64,000 nt of DNA from Dehalococcoidia bacterium (GTDB lineage Bacteria; Chloroflexota; Dehalococcoidia; Tepidiformales; Tepidiformaceae): contig JAGQHB010000078.1 in assembly GCA_020432045.1 (NCBI GenBank), forward strand, positions 1 through 64,000, in the 5' to 3' direction. Both the position numbers and the translations under genes were made by a program. Shown piece by piece: positions 9,631 through 18,632 of the stretch (positions are counted from its first letter, which is position 1; every line of letters begins with the position of its first letter). The notes beneath the pieces are model-generated. The model had not been told where the DNA came from. It searched no databases and saw only the letters and a list, made by a program, of their open reading frames with translations.

Positions 9631-10833
9631 CTAAGCGGGAGCACCCGCCTGGATGAAAAGGCCACGGTTGATGGATGCGAGGCGATCCACGCCAGCTTCG
9701 TCGAGAATGGCCACGTACGCACGCAGCTGGGCTTCGCGGATCTCACGGAGTTTCGCTTTGCCTTGCTGGATATTCTCGACACCGCCCCCGAGGAGGACGG
9801 CGATCGGTTCTGACTCCTGGGTGCTGCATTCGAGCTCATTCGCGAGCGCAGCCTCAGCACGGTTGAAGAAGTGGTTCAGGTACTCGCGAGCGTTGGGATG
9901 ATGCTGCACGTAGTACTTGAGGTGGCGCTTCCCGTACTCAAGGTGGCGATGGGAATCGACAGCGAGCCGCGCAAAGATATCCCGATCGACGGCAAGCGGC
10001 AGGATCTCCGCCAGCTTTTCGAACAGGACGACCTCGTAGCTCTTGTAGACAACGTCGATGGCGACAGCCAGTTCTGTAAACTTGAGCGCGCCAAACCAGG
10101 CGCGATACAACGTGCCAAGCCCGGCCTGTCCCAGACCGCCACCGTTCGATAGTGCCCGCTTGCGAAGCACCTCGACCTTCCGGCCCGAATCAAAGATCTG
10201 CGTGGCAACGAAGTTCTTCATGTCGTGGAAGCCGTAGGCGATCTTCTCTTCCCATTGGGCGAGTAGTTTGCTTTCGGTCAGGCCGTGCTGCGCGAAGATC
10301 GTGCAGACCTGGCAAACGGCACGCTCGATATCGTCCGGCTGCGCTTCAAGCGCCTTCCAGTCGATATCGGTGGCCGGTGCCCAGCGCTCGCGAATGGCCT
10401 CCTCGTACATGAGATCGACGTCCTCGGCCCACACCTCACTCTTGTCGTACACCGAGTACGAGCCGGGAGCGTAGGCGCCGGGTGTCGGGTGCGACCCGAG
10501 AGGCGTGTCGTTTTCGTATGGCCAGCGATCGGGCACGTAGCCGTAGCTGCCGATATTGATCTCGCGCATCCCGAGGCCGTTCGGACCGGGGCGAGCCTTA
10601 ATCCCCAACTCCGTGGTCGGCCGCGCCCAGTTCAAGTTGAACTGGAGAAACGACTGCTCCGGATTGGATTCGATGATTCCCAGGTATCTGCCGGCGCGCT
10701 CCTCCGTAATGTGAAGCGCAAGCAGGTTCATGACCTGGTAATCCTTCAGGGGCGACGCCTCGAAGCGGGCGACAAGTTCGTCCGACCACGGCGCCTCGCG
10801 CGCGCGCAGCTTGGTTGCTGGGGTGAGGTTCAT
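9631..10833 (-). CDS. Ferritin-like/R2-like protein with degenerate diiron site (paralogue of upstream gene)
   Basis: A 400-residue helical protein clearly paralogous to the next gene upstream: shared YEEA, PDD-E, RKRAL-NGGG and HLKY blocks, with an ungapped 55-residue match around the second ligand helix. Metal-ligand positions in the paralogue (E129, E161, H164, E207, E237, H240) align with G184, S216, K219, K264, S294 and H297 here, so only the last His survives. Two Lys now sit in the core. It has about 50 extra N-terminal residues. It starts 8 nt after the upstream gene's stop, so both are almost certainly co-translated. I infer a non-metal partner subunit or a metal-independent enzyme. 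Confidence 0.85.
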   Translation of the reverse strand: MNLTPATKLRAREAPWSDELVARFEASPLKDYQVMNLLALHITEERAGRYLGIIESNPEQSFLQFNLNWARPTTELGIKARPGPNGLGMREINIGSYGYVPDRWPYENDTPLGSHPTPGAYAPGSYSVYDKSEVWAEDVDLMYEEAIRERWAPATDIDWKALEAQPDDIERAVCQVCTIFAQHGLTESKLLAQWEEKIAYGFHDMKNFVATQIFDSGRKVEVLRKRALSNGGGLGQAGLGTLYRAWFGALKFTELAVAIDVVYKSYEVVLFEKLAEILPLAVDRDIFARLAVDSHRHLEYGKRHLKYYVQHHPNAREYLNHFFNRAEAALANELECSTQESEPIAVLLGGGVENIQQGKAKLREIREAQLRAYVAILDEAGVDRLASINRGLFIQAGAPA

Positions 10834-10841
10834 GCCTGCTC

Positions 10842-11876
10842 CTAGTCGAGCAGGGCCCGCATGGCCGGGGCCATGCGCTCGCGGCGATCGGCCATGCCGA
10901 TGACTTCGAGGCGATGCATGTACTCATTGATCTGGCGCTTGCGCATGATCATGAGCTTCTGGAATCCCTCGTCGATCTTGTCGATGCCGCCACCAGCGAG
11001 AATCGCAAGTGCTTCGGACGTCGCCGGGTTGGTCGCGAGACTGCCCTGGGTCTGTCCAAGTGCACCCTCCTGGATGTCCAGGTAGTGGTGCAGCTCTTCC
11101 TTGCGGTGCGGCTCGACATCCACGAGATACTTCAGGTGGGTGACGCCGAAGGCCAGGTGGCGCGACTCGTCCTGCGCGGCAAGACGGAAAATACGCTTCT
11201 CCGCGTCATTCGTCGAAATAAGCTCGCCCATGCGGAAGATGGTCTGCACGAAGCCTTCGCCCACGAGGTGCAGGCGCGCCGTCATTTCCGTGAAGTCATC
11301 GGCCGTGAGCAGGTTCGTGGCCCCGAAGCCGGAATCGACAAGTCCGCCGCCGTTGACAAGCGCACGCTTGCGGAACACATCCTCATGCCGCGACTCATCC
11401 ATCACTTGCGTGCCGAGGAAGAGCTGCGTTTCGAACTGGTCAGGATGGACCTGGCCCATGAACCGGCCGGGAAGGTCGCCTGCAATGAACTCGACCTGAG
11501 TTAGGAACGTGCAGAGCGTGCACATCGCCATCTCAAGGTCATCGGGCAGTTCGTGGATCTCGTCCCACGGGATATCTACCGCGGACGACCACTGGCGCTG
11601 CATGGCTTCTTCGTAGAGCATCCGCGCCGACTCGCTCCACACATCCGCCTTGGTCTTATACTGGCGGGCGTGTCGCGGCGAGCGGGGGTCGAGGACAGCA
11701 CCGCGCATCGCCATCGATGGGCGGCCGGCTTCATTCGGCACGTCGCCGTAGGTGAGGACGTTGAGATCCTCGAGCGTGAGGCCGCGTTTGCCGGGTTCGG
11801 CTTTGGCGCCCCAGCCTTCGTCGATGTTCAGCCAGGAAAGATCCAGGCCCGGATTAAGTGTAGGTGCTGTTGCCAA
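10842..11876 (-). CDS. Ferritin-like diiron (ribonucleotide reductase R2-like) protein
   Basis: A 344-residue four-helix-bundle protein with a complete carboxylate-bridged diiron ligand set: E129 (TQVEF), E161 and H164 (DESRH), E207 (VGEGF), E237 and H240 (DESRH). The E-to-ExxH spacings of about 30 are canonical for ferritin-like oxidases and R2 subunits. It is shorter than R2lox or NrdB enzymes in detail and no NrdA is nearby, so I do not call it a ribonucleotide reductase subunit. The start is a TTG preceded by GGAGGGG at good spacing. It leads a two-gene operon with the degenerate paralogue and has a palindromic operator-like element upstream. Confidence 0.85.
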   Translation of the reverse strand: MATAPTLNPGLDLSWLNIDEGWGAKAEPGKRGLTLEDLNVLTYGDVPNEAGRPSMAMRGAVLDPRSPRHARQYKTKADVWSESARMLYEEAMQRQWSSAVDIPWDEIHELPDDLEMAMCTLCTFLTQVEFIAGDLPGRFMGQVHPDQFETQLFLGTQVMDESRHEDVFRKRALVNGGGLVDSGFGATNLLTADDFTEMTARLHLVGEGFVQTIFRMGELISTNDAEKRIFRLAAQDESRHLAFGVTHLKYLVDVEPHRKEELHHYLDIQEGALGQTQGSLATNPATSEALAILAGGGIDKIDEGFQKLMIMRKRQINEYMHRLEVIGMADRRERMAPAMRALLD

Positions 11877-11959
11877 CGTCGGCCCCTCCGCAAGTCATAT
11901 CTTCCTGAATGCTAAAGAATTTCGATGACACTTACAAACGCCGACAATAGACCGGTTCC

Positions 11960-12000
11960 ATACCTTACCGTTCGGTTCGTCTAACCGGTCGGTAAGGTAT
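11960..12000. promoter_or_regulatory. 41-bp nested palindrome, probable operator of the diiron gene pair
   Basis: Arms of 18 nt (outer 11 bp ATACCTTACCG / CGGTAAGGTAT and inner 5 bp CGGTT / AACCG) flank a 5-nt centre, with one mismatch and one wobble between them. Each arm itself contains an ACCG-NN-CGGT dyad, so the element is a palindrome of palindromes. It lies 84 nt upstream of the TTG start of the diiron gene. No T tract follows on the minus strand, so an operator for a dimeric (TetR-like) repressor is more likely than a terminator. No TetR-type gene was found in the window. Confidence 0.6.
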
Positions 12001-12005
12001 CCACG

Positions 12006-12347
12006 TCAGCCGTCCGCGCGAGTCTCGATCTTCCAAGCAGATTCTGCCGGATCCGGATGGTCCCGGGCAAATATGCTCATGTATAAGTTCGGCATTTCTT
12101 GCGCCGGGGTTAGGACGAATACACCGCCGCGTTGCACTGCCTCACCTTCCTTCCGCCTTTGGCGAAAGCCCTCGCGAAACGCCTGCCATGTTCTGAGCGT
12201 AGGAATTCGCGGCCGTCTCGCGTCGGCAATTCCGTATGACTTCCGCCATGGGTTGACGACGACGGCCGCTTCCGTCGGAAAACCGCACCGGCTGCCTTGC
12301 TGTGTCGCGCACAACAACCAAGTCCGGGAGGTCCGCCACGCTGTCAC
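12006..12347 (-). pseudogene. Decayed AhpC/TSA peroxiredoxin-like gene remnant
   Basis: The C-terminal half of a peroxiredoxin-like (AhpC/TSA family) protein is recognisable: GFPTEAAVVVNPWRKSYGI, then TWQAFREGFRQRRKEG, then QRGGVFV and ARDHPDPAES. These match the family's Y-x-x-x-G, Q-x-GGVFV and DHPDP blocks. Upstream, the segment DLPDLVVVRDTAR reads in a different frame, so at least one frameshift has occurred near 12290. The catalytic N-terminal half is missing because the DUF255 gene begins within about 80 nt. Homology is by eye only. Together with the palindromes, this remnant fills the 547-bp stretch 11877-12423. Confidence 0.5.
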
Positions 12348-12381
12348 TTACGTCGCGGATCGTACGCGGTGGCCGATGCCA

Positions 12382-12401
12382 TACCGACGTACTGACCGGT
12401 A
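12382..12401. promoter_or_regulatory. TACCG-N10-CGGTA inverted repeat, possible second operator
   Basis: The inverted repeat TACCG ... CGGTA with a 10-nt spacer lies just upstream of the peroxiredoxin remnant and just after the DUF255 stop. It reuses the half-site seen in the 41-bp palindrome at 11960-12000. Recurrence of the same half-site 400 bp away suggests one regulator once controlled both units. The repeat is short and chance occurrence is possible. Confidence 0.35.
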
Positions 12402-12423
12402 AGCGAATCGAAGGCGCCGTCCA

Positions 12424-14496
12424 TCAGCCGGGAGCCGCTTGATGAAGCTGCTCAATGAGGCCGGGCACATTGTCCACCGGGAGCTGGCAAACCATGTCCT
12501 CGCAGACATACGCCATCGCCTCTGCTCCTCCATCACGCCCATGGAACAGCGGCAGAGGCGTCCCCGGAGCACCCGCGGCCAGGACCAACCAGGGAATGTA
12601 GCGGTTGCTTACTGCCGCTTCGAACGGCTCACGCCTATCCGAGGTACCGGCGATCACCACTTCCTGCCGCGGAGCCAGTAGCAACTCCGCCACCTGCCAG
12701 AGCGTACCGAATCCGGTGGGGGCGCCCGTCAGCATATCCCGTTGACTGGCGACGATGTCCGTTGCGATGCCGATCCATTCCTCGCGCCCGAAGTAGCGGC
12801 CGAGCCAGAACGCAAGGAGCGCGGCTGCGCTGCAACCTCCAGGGGTTGCGGAATCGAAAAATGCCTTCTGCCGGACGATGAGGTGCTCGGCACCCTCGGG
12901 AGTCTCGAAGAACAACCCGTCAGCTGGATCGCGGAACCGTTCGAGCATCGTGCCAAAGAGGTCGCGAGCCCACGCGAGGTGGGCGATCTCTCCGGTCGCG
13001 CGATAAAGGTCGACGAGGCCGAGGCCGAGATATGCGTAGTCCTCCAGCATGCCGTCGACTTTGCTTATCCCGTCCTTCCATGTGTGTCTGAGACGCTGCC
13101 CGTCCCACATGGCCTCGCCGAGGAATGCTGCGCAGCCGGCCGCAACGCTGATCCAGTGAGGGTTTCGGAATACGCGGCCGGCCTCGGCAAATGCACCGAT
13201 CGTGAGTCCGTTCCAGGCGGTGAGGACTTTATCGTCGAGTCCCGGGTGGACGCGCTGTTCCCGCGCCGCAAATAGCTTCCCGCGGATCAGGGCAAGCCGA
13301 GCGACACGCTCGCCGTCAGACAGCCCATGCTTCTCGGCGAACGCATCGGCCGGCTCCCACGTTGCAAGGACTGTCCGGCGGCCGAATTCCTGATGATGAG
13401 GATCTTCGAAGTTGCCGCGTTCTGTGACGCCGAACCAGTCAGCTGCGAAGCCGGCATCCGATCCGAGGACATCCCTGAACTCCTCTGGCGTCCAGACGAA
13501 GAACTTCCCTTCGATTCCTTCGGAGTCCGCATCCTGGGCAGCGTAGAAGCCACCGGACGGGTCGAGCATCTCTCGCTGCAAGTACGCAAGCGTGTCCTCC
13601 ACGACACTCGCAAAGAACGGGTCGCGAGTCAGCTGAAACGCATGGGTGTAGGTCCGCACGAGCTGCGCGTTGTCGTACAGCATTTTTTCGAAGTGAGGCA
13701 CCAGCCAGTAGCGGTCGACCGAGTACCGGGCAAACCCACCTCCGAGGTGGTCATACATTCCGCCCTGCGCCATGCGCACGAGCGTCGTAAGGGCCATGTC
13801 GAGCGATCGATGGGACGCACTGCCGCCACCGGTCCGCGCGTGGTGCACGAGGAGGAACTCGAGATTGGGAGGCGAAGGAAACTTCGGCGCCTGGCCGAAA
13901 CCGCCAAACTCGGGATCAAAAGAAGCTGCAAACGTCGCGACGGCGGCTTCAGCATCGGCCGCGCTCACCGGCGCGGGAGTGCCAGTGTGGCGGTTCGCCA
14001 GTGCCGCGATGTGGTCGGTAATCCCTTCCGCAGAGGAAAGGATGCGAGGTCGCTCGTCCTTCCAAGCGTCATGCAGCGCTTCAAGGACCCGGGGGAAGCC
14101 GGGCCGGCCGTGCCCGTCCGTTGGGGGGAAGTAGGTGCCGGCGTAGAAGGGCCGGAGATCGGGCGTGAGGAACACCGTCATCGGCCAGCCACCAGATCCG
14201 GTCATCGCCTGTATTGCGGTCATGTAGACGGAGTCGACATCCGGGCGTTCCTCGCGGTCGACCTTGACGTTCACGAACCACTGGTTCATCAGCTCCGCTG
14301 TGGCTTCGCTCTCGAAGGACTCGTGTGCCATCACATGGCACCAGTGACAGGCCGAATAACCGACCGAGAGAAGGATGGGCTTGTCCTCGGCACGGGCCTT
14401 TTCGAACGCTTCTTCGCCCCATGGATACCAGTCGACTGGATTGTCCTTGTGCTGCAGCAGATAGGGCGAGGTTTCAGCGGCGAGTCGGTTGGGCAT
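12424..14496 (-). CDS. DUF255 thioredoxin-domain protein (YyaL/SSP411 family)
   Basis: A 690-residue protein starting [20 protein letters not shown], the signature opening of the DUF255 (SPATA20/YyaL) family. A thioredoxin-like domain with a CHWC active site ([16 protein letters not shown], about residues 44-59) precedes a large six-hairpin-glycosidase-like alpha/alpha barrel. The family is highly conserved but its reaction is undefined. The cellobiose-epimerase-like barrel plus redox motif suggests a carbohydrate or redox function. The longer upstream reading overlaps the divergent amidohydrolase promoter, so the ATG at 14496 is preferred. Length is normal for the family. Confidence 0.9.
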   Translation of the reverse strand: MPNRLAAETSPYLLQHKDNPVDWYPWGEEAFEKARAEDKPILLSVGYSACHWCHVMAHESFESEATAELMNQWFVNVKVDREERPDVDSVYMTAIQAMTGSGGWPMTVFLTPDLRPFYAGTYFPPTDGHGRPGFPRVLEALHDAWKDERPRILSSAEGITDHIAALANRHTGTPAPVSAADAEAAVATFAASFDPEFGGFGQAPKFPSPPNLEFLLVHHARTGGGSASHRSLDMALTTLVRMAQGGMYDHLGGGFARYSVDRYWLVPHFEKMLYDNAQLVRTYTHAFQLTRDPFFASVVEDTLAYLQREMLDPSGGFYAAQDADSEGIEGKFFVWTPEEFRDVLGSDAGFAADWFGVTERGNFEDPHHQEFGRRTVLATWEPADAFAEKHGLSDGERVARLALIRGKLFAAREQRVHPGLDDKVLTAWNGLTIGAFAEAGRVFRNPHWISVAAGCAAFLGEAMWDGQRLRHTWKDGISKVDGMLEDYAYLGLGLVDLYRATGEIAHLAWARDLFGTMLERFRDPADGLFFETPEGAEHLIVRQKAFFDSATPGGCSAAALLAFWLGRYFGREEWIGIATDIVASQRDMLTGAPTGFGTLWQVAELLLAPRQEVVIAGTSDRREPFEAAVSNRYIPWLVLAAGAPGTPLPLFHGRDGGAEAMAYVCEDMVCQLPVDNVPGLIEQLHQAAPG

Positions 14497-14584
14497 GGAT
14501 CCAGCTAACCGGATCGGCGCCGGGGAAGGAAGCCGGGAGCGTGCACAGTTCCTGTACGCTTCCTCCCAACGCCGGAGGTGCCTT

Positions 14585-16054
14585 ATGGCTGCAGACATGG
14601 TCTTTCGCAACGCGACTGTCATCGATGGTTCTGGGGGGGCACGCCTGGCGGCGGATGTGGCCGTCACAGATGGGCGAGTCAGCGCCGTCGGCGAGGCGCC
14701 GCTCGCAACGCGCGAAATCGACGCATCGGGATTGATTCTCTCTCCCGGATTCGTAGATACCCACTCGCACGACGACGCGGCCTTCATCCGCTATCCGGGC
14801 ATGGAATTCAAACTGGCACAGGGTGTGACCAGCGAAATCAGCGGCAACTGCGGGTTCAGTGCCGCGCCTCACGACCCGGGACAGCCTCCCCGCCCGGACG
14901 ACATCGCCGGCCGGAGCGCCGATTGGCGGACGCTCTCGGAGTATTTCGCCGCGTGCATGAAACGGCGTCCGGCCATCAACAACGCAATGCTGATTGGCCA
15001 CAACAAGCTCCGCTACATGGCGAGCGGCATGGAGAAGCGTGCCGCCACGGCGGACGAGATCGCCCGGATGCGGGGATGGCTGGGGCAGGCGATGGAAGAG
15101 GGAGCCGTCGGTTTCTCCACTGGACTGATCTATGAGCCCGGGCGCTACAGCGATACAGGCGAAGTCGTCGCCCTCGCAAACGAAGCGGGCCGTGCGGGAG
15201 GCCTCTATGCCACGCACATGCGGAACGAGGGTGAGCGGCTGCTCGAAGCCGTGGATGAAGCGATCCATATCGCGCGCGAAAGCGGAAGCAAGCTCCATAT
15301 CTCCCACCACAAATCGGCAGGAAAGAAGAACTGGGGAGGCGTGAGGGCCTCGCTGGCAAAGGTCGACGCGGCGAACGCCTCGGGGATGGACATCACGCTC
15401 GACGTTTACCCCTACACCGCCGGCAGCGGTCCAATGAACCAGTACGTGAACCTCGACCACATCGATGTGGAGTGGGCGAAGCACGTGCTCATCGCCACCT
15501 GTCCCGATTTCCGCGAGTTTGAGGGCATGACGATTCCCGAGATTGCATCCCGATGCGAATGGGAGATCGAAGAGGCTGTACGCCAGGTTATCACCGGACC
15601 ACGCGGGAAAGAGACGATCTGCATCCACTTCATCATCGATGAAGCAGACATCGAAACGAACCTGCGGCATCCTCGCATGATGATCGGCAGCGACGGCATC
15701 CCCGAACTCAACGGCCAACCGCACCCAAGGCTGTTCGGCACAATGCCACGGGTGCTCGGGCATTATGTAAGAGAACGAGGGGTGCTTTCGCTCGAAGAGG
15801 CCGTCAGACGGATGACCAGCATGGCCTGCGAACGCTTCGGCCTGGCGGGCCGGGGGCTCGTGAAGGAGGGCTACCGGGCCGACCTCGTCCTTTTCGACGA
15901 GCAAACAATCATTGACCGTGCTACGTACAAAGAGCCCAAACAGGAGCCCGCGGGCATCCGCATGGTCGTCGTCAACGGCGAGGTCGCGATGGAAGACGGG
16001 CGGCACACTGGGGCTGGAGCGGGCCGCATGCTTCGGTACGGGAAGGATGACTAA
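14585..16054 (+). CDS. N-acyl-D-amino-acid deacylase family amidohydrolase
   Basis: A 489-residue amidohydrolase of the D-aminoacylase/dihydroorotase-like group. The metal HxH is H60/H62 in [10 protein letters not shown]. Later blocks are SGNCGFS, the [10 protein letters not shown] segment, ISHHKSAG and the catalytic GSDGIP. The family removes N-acyl groups from D-amino acids or related amides using zinc. GGAGG about 7 nt before the ATG at 14585 supports the start. It is divergent from the DUF255 gene and probably leads the HAD phosphatase gene 51-100 bp downstream. The exact substrate is unknown. Confidence 0.9.
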   Translation: MAADMVFRNATVIDGSGGARLAADVAVTDGRVSAVGEAPLATREIDASGLILSPGFVDTHSHDDAAFIRYPGMEFKLAQGVTSEISGNCGFSAAPHDPGQPPRPDDIAGRSADWRTLSEYFAACMKRRPAINNAMLIGHNKLRYMASGMEKRAATADEIARMRGWLGQAMEEGAVGFSTGLIYEPGRYSDTGEVVALANEAGRAGGLYATHMRNEGERLLEAVDEAIHIARESGSKLHISHHKSAGKKNWGGVRASLAKVDAANASGMDITLDVYPYTAGSGPMNQYVNLDHIDVEWAKHVLIATCPDFREFEGMTIPEIASRCEWEIEEAVRQVITGPRGKETICIHFIIDEADIETNLRHPRMMIGSDGIPELNGQPHPRLFGTMPRVLGHYVRERGVLSLEEAVRRMTSMACERFGLAGRGLVKEGYRADLVLFDEQTIIDRATYKEPKQEPAGIRMVVVNGEVAMEDGRHTGAGAGRMLRYGKDD

Positions 16055-16105
16055 CAACGCCGCTGGTAGGCTCGAATCAACGTGATCCACGATCTGGGGA
16101 GCACC

Positions 16106-16890
16106 GTGACTCTCCCGGCTTCTGAAAACTTCTGCCTGGAGATCGCATTGCCAACCCGTCCGTCAATCCGTGCCGTCATTTTCGACCTCGGCGGCACGCT
16201 CCTCGATTGGGCCGACTGGGAAGGTGAGGTGCCCCAGCGCTGGCATCGTGCCTACGACGAACTGGTCACCGTTTCGGCCGTGGCGGCGACCCGTGAACAG
16301 TTCGTCCCGGCGATGGTGGACGCAGAGGCCGCGTACTGGGCACGCGTAGCTCGTGACTACTGGAGCGGGCCACCTTCGGGCCTCATCGCTGATGGGTTCC
16401 GAAGGCTGGGGATGCGCGCGAATGAGGCTGAACTGCTGGTGGTCCTGGACGGCTACGCCCGGGCTGTGGATCGGACGGCGGTCGTGTTCCCAGACACTCG
16501 CAAGACACTGCAGACCCTGCGCGCCGACGGCTACCGCCTTGGTCTGCTGTCGAACACGTGGTGGGCCGCCGAATGGCACAACGCGGACCTCGCGACACAC
16601 GGACTTGCGGGCCTGTTCGACGAAATCGTGTACAGCTCCGATCTTCCGCACGCGAAACCGCATCGCTACGCTTCGAGTGGACCTCAGCACGGCTCGGGGT
16701 CGATCCCGGAGAATGCGTCATGGTCGGAGACTGGCCGGAATACGACATCATCGGCGCCCAGGCCGCGGGAATGCGCGGTGTTTGGAAGACCAACGGCAGG
16801 CCGCGGTCCGGGCCCGCGGGGTTCGCCCCTGATGGCGTCATCACCCAGCTTGCGGAACTCCCGGCACTCATCCAAAGCTGGAGTCAATGA
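16106..16890 (+). pseudogene. HAD family hydrolase, disrupted by a frameshift
   Basis: The reading frame carries HAD motif I (IFDLGGTLLDW), motif II (LLSNTWW) and motif III (HAKPH), then loses homology at about 16668. In the +1 frame the protein resumes with FEWTSARLGVDPGECVMVGDWPEYDIIGAQAAG, giving motif IV, and ends at 16890. One base appears missing, or two extra, near 16666-16672. Joined, the product would be a phosphoglycolate-phosphatase-like HAD enzyme of about 260 residues. Start choice is uncertain: GTG at 16106 has GGGGAG upstream, and GTG at 16082 is possible. The stop overlaps the next gene's start (ATGA-type), so sequencing error is a real alternative to true inactivation. Confidence 0.8.
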
Positions 16891-17675
16891 GCGGCGCAAC
16901 CGAGTACGGCCAGGAACTGGATGTCGCCATCGCGGCCGCGCGGGCAGCTGGCGGCGAGGTGGCTCGCATGCGGCGTGATGGGCTCCGGTACGGCCACAAA
17001 GAGGGGCGCGAACTCGTCTCCGAAGCGGATATTCGCGCCGCGGAGATGCTCCATGAGGCGATCTCTGGCGCGTTCCCGCAGGATGGATGGCTGAGCGAGG
17101 AGCACGTGGACACGGAAGTGCGACTCGGGCGAAGCCGCACCTGGATCGTCGACCCCATCGATGGCACGCGGGAATTCCTGATGGGCGTGCCCGAATACGC
17201 GGTGTCGGTTGGACTGGCTGTCGACGGGGAGGCTGTCCTCGGCGTCGTGTACAACGCGGCGACTGGCGAGCTATTCAGCGCGCTTTGCAACGAAGCGGAG
17301 GAACGGCCCGCCGGCCGGGCGCCAGCGCGGTATCGCGTGCTTGTCGGCCGAGGCGAACAGCGCTGGGACGACATCCCGCCGCTGCCCGCGGGGGCGGAGA
17401 CGGCGGGCGTTGGCAGCGTCGCCTACCGGCTCGCGCTCATCGCCGCGGGAAAAGGGGACGTGGTCCTGACCGGGTCGGGACGTTCGGAATGGGACGTTGC
17501 CGCGGGCGTGGCGCTGTGCCGTGCAGCCGGGCTGCGCGCGACCGGGGTGCTGGGCGACCCTTTGACGTTCAACCAGCCCGAACCGTGGGTACGTGGTCTC
17601 CTCGTGGGACCGCCCGTGCTCCATGACCAGATTTCAGCTCACCTGCAGAAGGTGATCCGGCAGCAGCAACGCTAA
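16887..17675 (+). CDS. cysQ: Inositol monophosphatase/CysQ-like 3'(2'),5'-bisphosphate phosphatase
   Basis: A 262-residue member of the lithium-sensitive phosphatase superfamily. The metal-binding motifs are present: an acidic SEADI block near residue 47, EE in WLSEEH near residue 71, DPIDGTREF near residues 89-97 and the C-terminal SEWDVAAG (about residue 200). The DPIDGT-REF form fits CysQ-type enzymes, which hydrolyse 3'-phosphoadenosine 5'-phosphate, better than plain inositol phosphatases, but assignment is not certain. Its ATG overlaps the end of the HAD gene, indicating co-translation. Confidence 0.85.
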   Translation: MSGATEYGQELDVAIAAARAAGGEVARMRRDGLRYGHKEGRELVSEADIRAAEMLHEAISGAFPQDGWLSEEHVDTEVRLGRSRTWIVDPIDGTREFLMGVPEYAVSVGLAVDGEAVLGVVYNAATGELFSALCNEAEERPAGRAPARYRVLVGRGEQRWDDIPPLPAGAETAGVGSVAYRLALIAAGKGDVVLTGSGRSEWDVAAGVALCRAAGLRATGVLGDPLTFNQPEPWVRGLLVGPPVLHDQISAHLQKVIRQQQR

Positions 17676-17708
17676 CGGCCACGAGCAGGCATGTGATTCA
17701 ATGACGCC

Positions 17709-18626
17709 ATGAGCATTCGTATCGGCATGGGAGTCGGCTTCCCGTTCTCCGGCCCGCAGGCATTTCTAGATTGGATCGACCTCTGCGAGCAGAGCCCTAT
17801 CGATTCCGTCTGGTTCAGCGAGCGGCTGGTTTCGACCGTTCCGAACCTGGAACCAATGACGGCGATGGCGATGGTGGCCGGCCGCACGAAGCGGCTGAAG
17901 TTCGGTATGAATGCGATCGTCCTCCCGTTTCGAGACCCTCTCGTCCTCGCCAAAGAGTGCGCCACGCTTGACTTCCTCAGCGGCGGACGCTTGCTCCCCG
18001 CATTCGGCGTGGGCTCCGAGATCGCGCCCGAGTTCCGTGCGACCTCGCGCGGGCCGATCGGTCGGGGCGGGTACTCAGACGAGATCATCGAGATCATGAC
18101 GCGGCTCTGGACCGAGGAGCACGTGACACACGCGGGCGACCACTTCCAGTACGAGGACGTGACGATCTCGCCCCGTCCCAAACAGCAGCCGCTGCCGGTC
18201 TGGATTGGAGGGAGCAGCCCGGCAGCCATCCGGCGGACAGCAAGAGTCGGCACGGGCTGGCTTGCTGGACTCCAGAGTCCGGCGCAGTGCGCTCCCGTCG
18301 TGGCCGCCATCCGCCGCGAAGCGGCCGCCAACGGGCGCCCGCTGGACGACGACCACTATGGCGCCGGGTTCACGTTCCGATTCGGCTCATGGGACGAGCC
18401 ACTGGTCGAACGGGCAGCAGCACAGTTCGCACGAGTGCCGGGGGGGCCGGATCCGCGGAGTTACATGGCAGTGGGCTCGGCACGCGACATTGCCGCTCGC
18501 GCGGCGGAGTACATCGACGCAGGCATCTCGAAGTTCGTGCTCAGGCCCGTGGCCGATTCGGACGAGCAGTGGATGGCGCAGACGCGCCGGCTCATCGACG
18601 AGGTGATCCCGCTCGTCCACTCCTAG
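17709..18626 (+). CDS. LLM class flavin-dependent (F420-type) oxidoreductase
   Basis: A 305-residue luciferase-like monooxygenase. Motifs are GMGVGFPFSG at the N-terminus, TAMAMVAGRTKRLKFGMNAIVLPFRDP, LDFLSGGRLLPAFGVGSE and the C-terminal block ISKFVLRP. Such proteins use FMN or F420 and are abundant in Actinobacteria and some Chloroflexota. The cofactor cannot be assigned here. It follows the CysQ-like gene by 33 bp on the same strand and converges on tilS. The family is often involved in xenobiotic or secondary metabolism, but no specific substrate is supported. Confidence 0.9.
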   Translation: MSIRIGMGVGFPFSGPQAFLDWIDLCEQSPIDSVWFSERLVSTVPNLEPMTAMAMVAGRTKRLKFGMNAIVLPFRDPLVLAKECATLDFLSGGRLLPAFGVGSEIAPEFRATSRGPIGRGGYSDEIIEIMTRLWTEEHVTHAGDHFQYEDVTISPRPKQQPLPVWIGGSSPAAIRRTARVGTGWLAGLQSPAQCAPVVAAIRREAAANGRPLDDDHYGAGFTFRFGSWDEPLVERAAAQFARVPGGPDPRSYMAVGSARDIAARAAEYIDAGISKFVLRPVADSDEQWMAQTRRLIDEVIPLVHS

Positions 18627-18632
18627 CAGGAG

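Noticed and set aside
9631-10833. Calling the ferritin-like pair ribonucleotide reductase beta subunits
   Set aside because: No NrdA gene is nearby, radical-Tyr context cannot be verified and one member has lost its ligands, so only R2-like fold is supported.
13327-14508. Long open frame on the plus strand, 393 codons
   Set aside because: It lies wholly opposite the DUF255 gene, has no start signals or family features and is a typical antisense shadow of a GC-rich gene.
14474-16090. Long open frame on the minus strand, 538 codons
   Set aside because: Antisense to the D-aminoacylase gene, which has clear motifs and a ribosome-binding site. The antisense frame shows none.
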